The translations under genes and the position numbers were made by a program. The notes beneath the pieces were generated by a model. It was not told where the DNA came from, searched no databases, and was given only the letters and a program-made list of their open reading frames with translations. 64,000 nt of DNA from Stenocarpella maydis (lineage: Eukaryota > Ascomycota > Sordariomycetes > Diaporthales > Diaporthaceae): NCBI GenBank assembly GCA_002270565.1, contig NQMI01000004.1, positions 687,065 through 751,064 of the forward strand, written 5' to 3'. Positions 12,427 to 22,737 of this stretch are shown one piece after another (position 1 is the first letter of the stretch; each line of letters starts with the position of its first letter).

Positions 12427-13385
12427 TTCCGGGTGAGCTCAGCACCGCGATGGGCCCTTGGTCGGGTTGGTTGACGAGACAGGTCAAACCCAGATCGGGT
12501 CGGATCGGATCTTGCAGATGTACTTCAAGGAGGGAGGGACAAGAGGGCACCTCGAAGGGTTCAGCTGGGGAGAGACATGGCGGCCAAGTGATTCAACAAG
12601 ACTTGTATCTACAGAGCAAAAATCTCAGCTCCGGCTGGGTGGATCCGAAGAGCATGCATATCTATCTGGCTCGAGGCACGCGATATGGGGTCCGATCTGC
12701 ATGCAGGAAATGGTTCTTGCTGCCGGGGCCCAAGGGATCATGGACATGACGAGCAAGAAGCGCCGAATTTGTTGGAAAAGCGGGAAATTGCAAGCCGACG
12801 GACGGGGCGCGGACGACGGCCGGTGGCGACGGCGACCAACGATTCGACGCCAGGCCTGCTTGGGCGGTGGGCTGGGTCGGGGTCCCCTACCTTGCTCCTC
12901 ATGCTAGCTGCAGGTCTTTATCTATACAGGCCTAGGTATGTAGGTACGGGGCATATGGATCCTATGTTGCTATTGTGTTGTGAGACTTGTTGTTATTGGT
13001 ATTATATGGATTGTTGAATGCTGTGTCTTGAAGTGTTTACAACTATACGAGGGGACTGCGGCAGCTCTTTCTGTCTTCAAAGGATACCCAAGTGTGATGG
13101 GACTGAAAAACGAAGCCAGCGAGGTGTACTCCGTACGTAGTAGTGTATCTACTAGTCTAGGTACTTATGTACGCAGTTGCGAGGGCGGGGTCACTGGGGT
13201 TGATCTACACACCATCGCCCCAGCACGGAAGCACGGAAGCATCTCAGATAAGCCCATGCGCACTGGCAGAGATAAGCACTGAAGTGGGCGTCAGACTCGG
13301 CCTGCCTCCGCTGAAGCTTGTCCGCACGCTTGCAGTTTTATGACCGAGGTGAGACGGCCATCCAAGAGCAGTCAATGTCCGCCTA
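12427..13385. other. Intergenic / permease upstream region
   Basis: This is the 5' flank of the minus-strand permease and must hold its promoter, but no specific operator is clear to me. Short GC-rich frames on the plus strand near 12430-13280 lack domain resemblance. The MITE begins at the right edge. Confidence 0.45.
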
Positions 13386-13737
13386 CCCAGCTCGACCCTG
13401 TTCGCCCACCCAGTACAAGCATTAAGCGTGCAGCTTATTTTTGAATTCTTGTACCTCTTAAAAGAGGAAAAGAGCTACCCCACTATACTAACCCTTTGAA
13501 TTCTCAACCCTAACCCTTTAGATTATTTATTTAAAGAGCCCTCCATATGACTAAAGGGAGGGCCATCTACACACCTAGAGGAAGGGCCCTTCCTCTAAGC
13601 ATATTAAGGGGCTTTAATACATAGTAAGAGGCTCTAAGTGCTTTAAGTCGAGGTATTTTACAGATGAGGTATGAGAAATCATATTAGGCCGCACGCTAGA
13701 TTTCTTGTACTGGGTGGGCGAACAGGGTCGAGCCGGG
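13386..13737. mobile_element. MITE with 34 bp TIRs and TA target site (Tc1/mariner-type)
   Basis: The left end, beginning CCCAGCTCGACCCTG, and the right end, ending CAGGGTCGAGCCGGG, are inverted repeats running to CAGTACAAG / CTTGTACTG with a single mismatch over 34 bp. TA dinucleotides flank both ends (13384-13385 and 13738-13739), as expected for Tc1/mariner target duplication. The 352 bp element has no coding capacity. Its interior is AT-rich and contains a GAGGAAGGGCCCTTCCTC palindrome. It is non-autonomous; the partner transposase is not in this window. Confidence 0.85.
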
Positions 13738-13739
13738 TA

Positions 13740-14926
13740 GACGGTGATCCAAGAGGACGGCACACGTCTTAAACACAACATTGGTCCTCTATATACCGCC
13801 CTTCACATTAGGGGTTCTTCTATTATTCACAGGAACGCACTTACTACGCTATAGATATAAAGCAATGCTGGGGGGGGGGCTTCATTTCCTCCCTTTGTTG
13901 CTTTTACCACCCTCTGAGGGGCTGGGGTGCCGGTTCATCCCGTTCTCTTGACCACTCCAGATGTCCTTATGCTGATACTATTTTGGAGTGCAAATTCGAA
14001 AGCAGCAACGACATGCTGGGCAGTCACCACATCGACTGAAGGCTGCGTAGTTCCCCAGCTGGCGGATTGATAAGACTGAAAGAGTCATGGGCTCCCTCGC
14101 TGGTGTGACTAGTAATGCCAAAATTCGGGACATATTTTGTAACCCCCCCGCAAGCGCTCTTTCATCCGTTGGTCACTAGTCACCATGGCGATAAAAGCAT
14201 CTGAGAGTATCCGCCAGCACGCTAAAGTGAGGCAGTTGGCGAACCTGAGCCAACAGTTGGGTCGGAATCCCGCCCCAAAATAGACGAGATGGGAATAATA
14301 GTCGGGCTCATTTGGTTATGCCTCTAGTTTCAGGGAAATTGCGCAACTCTTAGTTACTGGTATCTTCCGGGTGTATTCAAACAATTCTGCATGTTGTATC
14401 TGTTCACGTAGCAGGCCAGTGTGCAGCAGTGAGCCTTTTTTCCAGTATCTTGTGGAGATTCAGCATTGGGACCCTCGTATGGGAGGCTCTTATATAGAAA
14501 GTCTGCAGCTCACGCCTCATTAGGACCCAAAGGATTTGCAAGGTCATATATTCAAAGCCACTGCGTATTCGGTTGATGGAATTAGACTATATAATTATTT
14601 CAAACATCTTATGCCTCAAATCACGTATGTGATTCTGAAGTATGTGTATTGTGGACGTTAAGTGCTCATTTGGAATCACCAATGTCCGGTCAGACATGGG
14701 GTATCGTCCAAGGGAAATAAATGGTGGGCCGAGTGAGGAGCGGCACCTACTATCATGCGAGTCCCAGCTACTCCAATTTCAAGGACATATGTACCCTCGG
14801 CTTTTCGGCGGCAACGTATCCGGGCTGACTCCTAGACAACTTCCTCGAACTCCCTCCTGGACCCCGAGGCACATTTTATAGCTTTTTTCCCATCTTCCCG
14901 CCCGACAATCATCCCTCGTCTACAAC
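13740..14926. other. Intergenic, promoter side of the split flavin-reductase gene
   Basis: No gene recognised. A poly-G run sits at about 13869. The last few hundred bases precede the ATG at 14927 and would be the promoter of the split flavin-reductase gene. Confidence 0.4.
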
Positions 14927-14981
14927 ATGTTCTACGAACCAGGCAAGACAGACCACGGTTTGGACCACGAACCCTTTCAAG
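14927..14981 (+). pseudogene. 5' exon of split flavin-reductase-like gene
   Basis: The ATG opens MFYEPGKTDHGL followed by DHEPF, the usual start of fungal flavin-reductase (DIM6/NTAB, FMN-binding split-barrel) proteins. A donor-like GTTTGCC follows at 14982. The expected continuation (KACVVPRPIGWIS) is not here but at 19504, 4.5 kb downstream beyond a repeat-cargo-repeat insertion. One extra T in the CCCTTTCAAG context shifts phase by one relative to the downstream exon, suggesting decay after the split. Alone the exon encodes about 20 residues and is presumably dead. Confidence 0.7.
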
Positions 14982-14988
14982 GTTTGCC

Positions 14989-17143
14989 TTAAAATAGACC
15001 TTGGGGCCGCTGGCTCAATTGTCAGCCCTAGTATCTACATTCTATTGCCAGCCCGAAGCAATCGTTAACTCGCCAATCGTCAACTCGCATACCCAGCGGC
15101 CCAGGGATCAGCAGAGCGGGATGTATATCTCGCATGCTTCGCATGCGAGATATGCTGGCCCACTCCGCTTACGGCATAGCGTTCTACTACCACCCCGGGA
15201 AGACTGGGTTGATGATATCTGGGACTAAGGCAGGAAATTATTATCACCATTATCTTGCTTGCCCTCATCTTAAGTACCCTAAGTAAGCTAATAAATACAC
15301 TCATGGCAGTAGTTAATAGGATCCTTATTAGTTATAGGGCGGAACTCAGTAAGAGGAAACTTATGAAAGCAACCGATATAGATCAACCTAGACTGGTTAT
15401 CCCAGGGGGTTGGCTGCTCTTTATTATTGATATTATTACAGTAGATGCAGATCTCCGGGTGAGTGCTGCTTTATAGCTGAGGGTGGTAGTAAATGCTATA
15501 GGTTGAATACTCAAACCAGTCGCTATTGTTATTACCACCTGGAATACCTATAGTAGCTTGCTGCTGGCTGAGGAAGGCCTGGGTTGGTTGTATAGGGTCT
15601 GGGATCTTACCGTAGCGATGCTGGTGCTGGTGCTCATGCTGCTTAGTAAGACGATAATTATAAGCACGCTGCTTAGCATTAGTATATCCTTTAACGCGTT
15701 TATAATGGTGGAATAGCTTAGAGAGCCTATGATGAATGCTAGTCTGGCCTTTAAAGATCTGAGAAGTAGGCCTGTCATGATTAACGCCAGAACCTGATAT
15801 GCCTCGGCTTGGGAGGATCAACCCGCGGTGGGAATGTTGGCTACGGGTTAGCAAAGTGCTGTGACTGTACCTTGGCTGCCTGGTTAGGGACTCTATCTTA
15901 ATCTCGCTGCCGGCAGGTTAGCTTAACAGCGGGGCAACTTTAATAACTTCCTACATGGCTTAAGCAAGTGGATGATACCCAGAAGCAACAGGCTCCTCAC
16001 GCTAACTGGGTTGTATAGCGAGACTGGGTGCTAGGCGACGGGGCTAAAGACGAGCCGGGTGCCGGGACTCTCGGCATTTAGCAGGGTTAGCACCCTCAAG
16101 AGGGGACATCGATTCTGCAGCTACCCAACAACGAGGCAGAGAGAGAGCGGAAAGGGCTCGCTAAACAGTAGATCCTTGGGACTATAGAGTGTTTAGCAGA
16201 AATTTCTGTAGATAAGGATGGAGGGTCTTGCCTTTATAGCCTAGTGGGCAGACCGATAGGCAAAGCAGTTCTTTACCGGCTGCTTGCCGTGCTTTGGGGC
16301 AAACTGCGTGAGGGATTTAATATTCTAGCAGCTATAATACTGCTTGGCGATGCCCTTGATCTTATAATCGTAGATCTCGCTATTGTTATGAGCATCGCGT
16401 TTGTAGGGTTTAAAAGGGTCCTTACCACCACCCGGCAGGTTGGGAGGAGGAGGGCCAGCAGCAGCTAACATGCTGAGCACAGCTGTAAAGACTGTAGGAG
16501 GATATTTTGGTAATGGGAATCGCTTCTGATGATGGGAATTAGTTGATAAGGATAGAATTGGATGTAGGTTAGAGGAAAAAAGTTGATGTTGATGGTTAAT
16601 GTTGGTGGGAATAGTAGTGTGCAGGAAGCAAACCGTTTACGGCAGGCACTAGCGGCTGCAGCCCCTGGCTGACTAAGCAGCCTAAGCACGCTCTATATTA
16701 ACCACGCCTCTTTATCATTAATACTATAGAAACTGCTAAATGATATGAATTAACTGTTTTAAAGCAACTTGGTGATAGATTTAGTCTGTTCTGAAGGCGT
16801 CCTTTTGTTGTTTCTAGGGGGTTCCCCCCTAGGACCCCCTGCCTGCGGCGCTAAGCCTGCAGCGCCTTACCACGCCCCCTTCCGGCCCACGCCCCCTTCC
16901 GGCTCGCGCCTTCCTCTTTAATAACGGATCACGATTTTCAACGATATGTCTTCTTAACAATTTCCTCTCGGCTAAATACTTTTAGAGGTATATCGTTATT
17001 GACCAATCAAGACTCGAGGATTCTCAACGGACCAATCCAGACTCAGATAACTTTCGGGTAATTACGCTGGGTAAGAACGCTACGCGGGCCGCATATCTCG
17101 CACGCTTCGCATGCTCGATACACGTCCCGCTCCGCTGAATAAT
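14989..17143. mobile_element. Long copy of repeat R (unclassified TIR element, RIP-mutated)
   Basis: This shares both outer arms with 18736-19443: the left arm starts TTAAAATAGACCTTGG and the right arm ends CCGCTGAATAAT. Inside the left arm, an inverted-repeat end begins TCAGCAGAGCGGG at 15108; its partner ends at 17138. Each TIR encloses a palindrome built on CTCGCATGC/GCATGCGAG. The interior (about 15200-16640) has minus-strand protein-like frames broken by RIP-type stops, including PPPPNLPGGGKDPFKPYKRD near 16460, which I cannot assign. Many differences from the short copy are C-to-T or G-to-A. It interrupts the intron of the flavin-reductase gene on its left and truncates the AIF-like fragment on its right. 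Confidence 0.75.
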
Positions 17144-18077
17144 GCATATAGGCTGGTTCAGTCCCCGGCTTGGTCGTCTAGCCCAAAGTCTGGTTAAATT
17201 ATCAAAATCTAGGCTGNGAGACTTGTCGGAGATGAAGTGAGTCTTGCGTGTTGTCCCGGTGGCTGGTATGTACAGATCGATCTTGATGGACTTTCCGTCC
17301 TCGTGGACCACGATGGCCTTGGAGGCTAGAAGCTCCAGACCGCGCTCCCAGCACCGGCGGGTATTATAATCATGACCCGTGTATCCTTGATGACATTGAC
17401 GCCAACATCCCGCCAGGAGCTTCTCGGCCTTGGCTGCAATGCTTGCGCGTAGAGTTGGCAGGACCCTCGAGTTACTCATGATGAGGGTGATGTTGACACG
17501 AGGCCGTGACTGTCTTATGTGGAAGGCGCCAGGTCGTCCGTATACTCGCCCACTTATCCAGCCGTCTCAGTGCCGGTCGGGCCGCCGCCGGAGATGACGA
17601 TGCTCCTGGCTCTATGAAGTGTTTCCCGGAAAGAGTCCCAAGCTGCACGGACAGACTTCTCGTCGTTGATCAACCCAAGTAATGGGACGGCGTCGAGGCA
17701 CCAGCAGCGATGACTAAGGCATAAATCAAAATTTCCGTAGAGCATCGTTATTCTCTGATAATACTGCGCTTGTCATGGTCGAGATGCGTTGCCGTACCTT
17801 TGACGAATTATTAGTTGCACTTATCAGCGTGTTGCAGGAATTGGGTCTTTATATAATCGAAAAGCCTCTCCTGCGAAAACATATCGTCCGCTAGCATAGC
17901 CCGTGGACAAGCCGGTCTGTAAAACACTTGAGATGAGTTGCTGATGATGATGACGTTGAAGGCTTTGTGTTGTATTGAGTAACGGAAAGTAATCCGATCA
18001 CAATATTCCCCCCTCCTTTTTCTTAAAAAAATAAAAAAGGGCTGCAGCGATCTCCTAGTAAAGTCGTAAAAGCTCAA
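17144..18077 (-). pseudogene. AIF/AMID-like FAD oxidoreductase fragment (repeat-flanked cargo)
   Basis: Three minus-strand pieces belong to one apoptosis-inducing-factor-like NAD(P)H:FAD oxidoreductase. About 17960-17815 reads FNVIIISNSSQVFYRPACPR. 17745-17554 reads WDSFRETLHRARSIVISGGG then PTGTETAG, the second dinucleotide-binding GxGxxG-type loop. 17514-17220 reads PRVNITLIMSNSRVLPTLR, then HEDGKSIKIDLYIPATG. They are separated by stops and frameshifts (after TETAG, and twice around 17340-17410). The N-terminal GGSYGG-type loop is missing and the 3' end stops at the repeat border, so the gene is truncated at both ends. One ambiguous base lies at 17217. Confidence 0.8.
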
Positions 18078-18735
18078 AGACTAAGTGTTAGACAATAAAA
18101 ACTTGAATGTCGATAACAAAGAGTTTCAAAACGCAATAGTCAAGCCACCTTGGGACCCACCAAGAATGAGAATACTCTTTGGTGGCCGGTCCGTAGTTGT
18201 AGGCGTCTCTTTTGAGGGGGCTTGGGGTCTGGTAAGATGTGGAAGAAATATAACAAGCCGAAGCTGCTCGAGGATACCAGTGAACAGAGCTCGACTGAAT
18301 TAAATGGGCCGAAGACAAATTATATGTTGGCTCCTTATTATTCACAGACTATTAGCAAAAGAAAGAAGGAAAGAAAGAAAGCGTGTTGAGTTTGAGGCAT
18401 CCGTCACCCTCTCTGTCGCCGTCAGCAAATATCCCGGATGACCCATCACGAGCACCACCTTGGTCCGGCGTAGGCTGCATCGGCTGCGTCTTGGTTTCTC
18501 TCCATATCGCCTTTTTAACTGGTCCTCGTTCAGAAAGAGCCCTGGGAGCTGTTCGTCCAATATTCAAGTACTACGGCTTGAATAGGTGAACCCCCTCCAC
18601 GCCACCCAGTAGGTAAGGCCCTTCGGGCGCCCAGAGGAGGGACCTCCACACGTCCAGAGGGAGGGCCCTTTCCCCAGCCCCCTATACTCTCTGGGTTAGG
18701 GTTCTCTAACGGACTAGGTAATCAGAATGCAGACA
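18078..18735. other. Remainder of cargo between repeats; possible MITE relative
   Basis: No intact gene. At about 18630-18680 a segment with GAGGGACCTCCACACGTCC and AGAGGGAGGGCCCTT resembles, in non-RIP form, part of the MITE interior at 13555-13600 (GGGAGGGCCATCTACACACC, AGAGGAAGGGCCCTT). A GGGTTAGGGTT run near 18700 matches the AACCCTAACCC run in that MITE on the other strand. It may be a diverged copy of the same repeat family; no TIRs were found. Confidence 0.4.
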
Positions 18736-19443
18736 TTAAAATAGACCTTGGGGCCGCTGGCTCAATTGTCAGCCCTAGTATCTACATTCTATTGCCAGCC
18801 CGAAGCAATCGTCAACTCGCCAATCGTCAACTCGCACACCCAACGGCCCAGGGATCAGCGGAGCGGGACGTGTATCTCGCACGCGAAGCGTGCGAGATAT
18901 GCTGGCCCACTCCGCTTGCGGCGTAGCGTTCTGCTTATCCCCGTGCCTCTGCAGCCCCTGGCTGACTAAGCAACCCAAGCACGCTCCACGCCCAATATCA
19001 ACCACGCTTCTTCATTATCAACACCATAGAAACCGCTAAACGATATGAATTGACTGTTTTAAAGCAACTTGGTGATAGATTCAGTCTGTTCTGAAGGCGT
19101 CCTCTTGTTGTTTCTAGGGGGGAACCCCCTAGGACCCCCTGCCTGCGGCGCTGAGCCTGCGGCGCCTCACCACGCCCCCTTCCGGCCCACGCCCCCTTCC
19201 GGCCCGCGCCTTCCTCTTCAACAACGGACCACGATTTTCAACGACATGTCTTCTTAACAATTTCCTCTCGGCTAAATACTTTCAGAGGTACATCGTCATT
19301 GACCAATCCAGACTCGAGGATTCTGAACAGACCAATCCAGACTCAGATAACTTTCGGGTGATTACGCTGGGTAAGAACGCTACGCGGGCCGCATATCTCG
19401 CACGCTTCGCATGCTCGATACACGTCCCGCTCCGCTGAATAAT
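18736..19443. mobile_element. Short, internally deleted copy of repeat R
   Basis: The left 190 bp and the right about 490 bp match the long copy at 14989-17143, but the 1.4 kb interior is replaced by about 20 bp near 18930. Its inverted ends (TCAGCGGAGCGGGACG at 18853 and the complementary CGTCCCGCTCCGCTGA ending at 19438) are better preserved than in the long copy and enclose the palindrome CTCGCACGCGAAGCGTGCGAG-like core at about 18873-18894. This copy keeps C and G where the long copy has T and A, so it was largely spared from RIP. It ends in the residual intron of the flavin-reductase gene. Confidence 0.75.
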
Positions 19444-19503
19444 CTCTTTGCAGCCTCTCGTGTACGACAGGAACCTTGGAAGACCTTGCTAACCAAGCCA
19501 AAG

Positions 19504-20181
19504 GCCTGCGTTGTTCCCAGGCCAATCGGATGGATCAGCACCGTCTCGCCGGCTGGCGTGCATAATCTGGCTCCTTACTCCCAGTTCAATAATCTCACCT
19601 TTGACCCGCCGTACGTCATGTTCTCCGCAAACCAGACGTCGTCCCACCGGCGCAAGGACACGGTGGCGAACGTCGAGGCCACGGGACGTTTCGCCTGGAA
19701 CCTGGCGACATGGGACCTCCGCGAGGCTGTAAACGCGACGGCCGAGCAGGTCCCCCCTGGCGTTGACGAGTTCGACCGGGCGGGCTTGGTGAAGGAATTC
19801 ACCACCGTGCTGCAGGACCCGCAACTGCCAATGGTCAAGGCCAGCCCGGTCAAGTTCGAGTGCGTCTACCATACCACACTCAGGCTGCCTGGTAACCCGC
19901 CAATGGGCACTGCCGACGTGGTCATTGGGCGCGTGGTGGCTGTCCACATTGCTGATCACGTGCTGACGGATGGAATCCTGGACGTACGGAAGACGCAGCC
20001 TATCGCACGTCGTGGGTACTACCAGTACGCGGTGATCAGGGAGACGTTTCAGATGATAATTCCAGGCACGGGGGATTGGAGCGAGGACTTACTGGGCGGT
20101 CTGGAGGGATCCTCCAAGAAAAACAGGGCGATCGGCGACCGAATGCGGCACGAGAGGCAGGGAGACAGCACACATACGTAG
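19504..20181 (+). pseudogene. 3' exon of split flavin-reductase-like gene (FMN split barrel)
   Basis: Translation runs ACVVPRPIGWISTVS, then NLAPYSQFNNLTFDPPYVMF, RKDTVANVEATGRFAWN and AVNATAEQVPPGVDEFDRAG, to the stop at 20179-20181. This is the conserved core of flavin-reductase-like (DIM6/NTAB) proteins, which bind FMN and typically support oxygenases or flavin recycling. The frame is undamaged from 19504. The bases 19444-19503 retain a branch site (TTGCTAAC) and acceptor (CCAAAG); added to GTTTGCC at 14982-14988 they rebuild a 67 bp intron, the normal size here. An ATG at 19411 lies inside the repeat and could give a chimeric start, but its first residues are not part of the family. Confidence 0.85.
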
Positions 20182-20910
20182 ACCGGAAGGACGTCATCTC
20201 AGATGGTCGTTTAGACACGGGTGTAGTGACTATTACAGTGTCACATAGTCTGTCAAGAATACAAGTGGGTCACTGGTGCAAAGTTCGGGAAGTATATGAA
20301 CGTGCATACCAAGCTGGGTACCTAGGTACGATTATTGAATTCGGCGCTGAAAGGGCTGACAGAAGCAAACTGCGTTCCTCTCCTCGACCAGACGGTCATC
20401 GTCCCTCGTGATTAAAACGATTCAGCCGTGACCAAATCCCACGCCCAGCATGCGGTCGGAATTCTCGGACCTCAGACACGGCTCAGGATCTCATACAATG
20501 AAGAAGGAGTCAGTCAGCAAGTGTGATTGGTTGATGCGGATGAAGCATCCGGTCTCCCCCCGGCACAGCCTTTTGTCGGTGAGTGAGACTGCGCGGTTGG
20601 TCGCCAGCGATTGGCAATGTTTTGGCACACGTCACGTCCTTTGGGTGACCTCAAAAATGCCTGACGCATGCAGGTGTGCTCTGACTATACCGCAGGCTTT
20701 TAAAAATGCAGGTAGATGGAGGAGCATTCTGCTTTTCCCCAGCCTCCCAGCCTCCCAGCCCCCAAAAGCAAATAATCTCGCCCTTTGACCAAAGAAGCAA
20801 ATCTGCTCAAGTGACCAATACGCGAAAAGATCATATCCCCAAGAGACCTACTATTATTATCAAGACACCCCAAGACACTATCTTGCCCAACGCACATTGT
20901 CTTCAGCAAT
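20182..20910. other. Intergenic, upstream of TauD-like gene
   Basis: No gene. A pyrimidine-rich leader (CCCCAGCCTCCCAGCCTCCC, about 20738-20757) and an A-rich stretch precede the ATG at 20911. This is the likely promoter/5' UTR; no specific site can be named. Confidence 0.4.
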
Positions 20911-22214
20911 ATGTCAACCGAGATTTCAGGACCAGCCGTTTTTAGCGGCTCTGGAAAGACCGCCGACCTTAGTCCCTATACCATCGACTTGAGCGCGGCC
21001 GACAATTCCGAGATCAAGGCTGCCCTCGAGCATTCCAAGTCGTTCAAGCGTAATGGGTATGAGGTTGACGCCACCACGTTCCCTCTTCCTACACTTGGGC
21101 CGCGTCTCGAGGCTGTCGCCGAGGACCTCCACAATGGTTCGGGATTTTCCCTCCTACGTGGCTTCAACACTGGCGAGTACACAGACGAGGATAATCTGAT
21201 TATATTTCTCGGGCTTGGCAGCCACATTGGCTCCCAGCGCGGTAAGAGTGGTCCTGCTTTGGAGGTTGTCCCCTTGTCGGAAGTTAACGGTCTTTATAGG
21301 CGCCCAGAACAAGAGCCGCGTCATGGTTTCGCACATTACCGACGCCAAGGGGTGGCAGAACGTGAGAACCCAGTTTACTACATCATCGGAAATAATTTAC
21401 TCACCCTTATTCAGGTAACCTCGGAGAAGCGCCATGGCATTCACACAAACCTCGCTCTCCCGTTCCACACCGACATGGGCTGCGAGATCCTGGCTCTCCT
21501 CTACCGGCAGGTTGCTGCGTCTGGAGGAGATACTTCGATCGCCCTAGCATCAGCCATATATAACGATCTCTTGAAGCAGCCCGAGATCCTCGAGACACTC
21601 AAGGCTGCTGATTGGCCTGTCCAGCTCAGTGTGAAGAAGCAGACTTTCGAGAAGATGCCTCTGCTAGCTTACCAAGACGGACATGTCATCAGTAAGGCCT
21701 ACATCTCTCCTGTCCCCAACTACCAATCTTGGACCCAACTGACAGGCTCTCAGTTTCAGCCGATCCTGGCCGTCTTGGTCTACACCTCGCAACGGGCGAG
21801 GAGCCCCCGGAGGGCGGTAGACTCAACGCAGGACAGCTGCAAGCCCTCAAGGTGCTTAACGAGCTGGCCGAAAAGAACGCGCTCGCCATCCCGGCCCAGG
21901 CCGGTGACATGCTGTTCATTAACAACTTGGGTGTGCTTCACAAGCGAGACTCTTACGTTGATGCTGACGCAGAGGAGACGCAGGCGGCAGGGGACGGCAG
22001 CAAGCGGCGCTGGCTGATGCGCCTGTGGCTCCGGAACGAGGAGCTGGGCTGGGACATCCCGGGGGCCATGAAGCTGCCCTGGGAGGCGGCCTACGGGAAG
22101 GGCGTCGGCCGTCTCATTGAGCCAAAGTACGACCCGTCGCCCCAACCGGATTACAAGGAGCCCAGGTACACCTCTGGCACTGCTGCCTGGCTCATTGAGG
22201 ACGACGAGGCTTAG
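20911..22214 (+). CDS. TauD/TfdA-family Fe(II)/2-oxoglutarate dioxygenase
   Basis: A four-exon model gives 376 aa, with introns 21242-21299, 21362-21414 and 21692-21753; the last uses acceptor CTCTCAG so that HVII joins SADPGRLGLH. The enzyme would hydroxylate a small carboxylate or sulfonate-type substrate using Fe(II) and 2-oxoglutarate. The HxD metal motif is in PFHTDMGCEILALL, the distal histidine in NNLGVLHKRDSY, and the 2-oxoglutarate-binding arginine probably in RRWLMRLWLRN. Length and order fit fungal members of this superfamily. It starts 0.7 kb after the flavin-reductase 3' exon on the same strand. The substrate is unknown. Confidence 0.85.
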
Positions 22215-22737
22215 GCTGAAGGCGCGATTTTGAAGCCTTATCTTTAGATAGGGGTCGATAGATCCCCTAAAGACGCTATTTCAGAGACTTCTTTCTGCAT
22301 GTATTTCGCCTTGTCATGATCTTCCGCCGTGCAATTTAGCGCATTCGTTTAGCCCGGGGAGGCTATAAAAGGCGCCTATCAGTGCATTTCTTGAGAAAAG
22401 TATTCGCTTGGGATTGATCTACTTCGTCAATCCCATTCTAGTAGTTGTGTCTGATCATGGTGCCTTAAATATCATCACCGTATACTCGCAGCCGGCTGTG
22501 ATATGGGCCAACCAACGTTACAATTATAAATGCATACAATGAAATGGCAAGGGAATCTTGGTATGGCTCTCAAGCAATGCTGCCACGGGGAGATTTAAAT
22601 TAGGTGGAGGAAAGATGACACTACGCCAATATTGAATTATTTCCTGACGTTATGTTATGCTCGAAGTTACAATGGACCATAGCTTACTGCAGAAAACATC
22701 CGTTTGTCTCATCGTTTACAGATCAATTACATGCAGC
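22215..22737. other. Convergent intergenic region
   Basis: This lies between the 3' ends of the TauD-like gene (plus) and the P450 (minus). It must carry both polyadenylation regions. No gene or repeat seen. Confidence 0.5.

Noticed and set aside
13490..13520. Telomere-like AACCCTAACCC run in the MITE
   Set aside because: Only two units; not a telomere or clear interstitial telomeric array.
1776..17217. Ambiguous N bases at 1776 and 17217
   Set aside because: Single unresolved bases, not biological features; the second lies in the AIF fragment but does not explain its other frameshifts.
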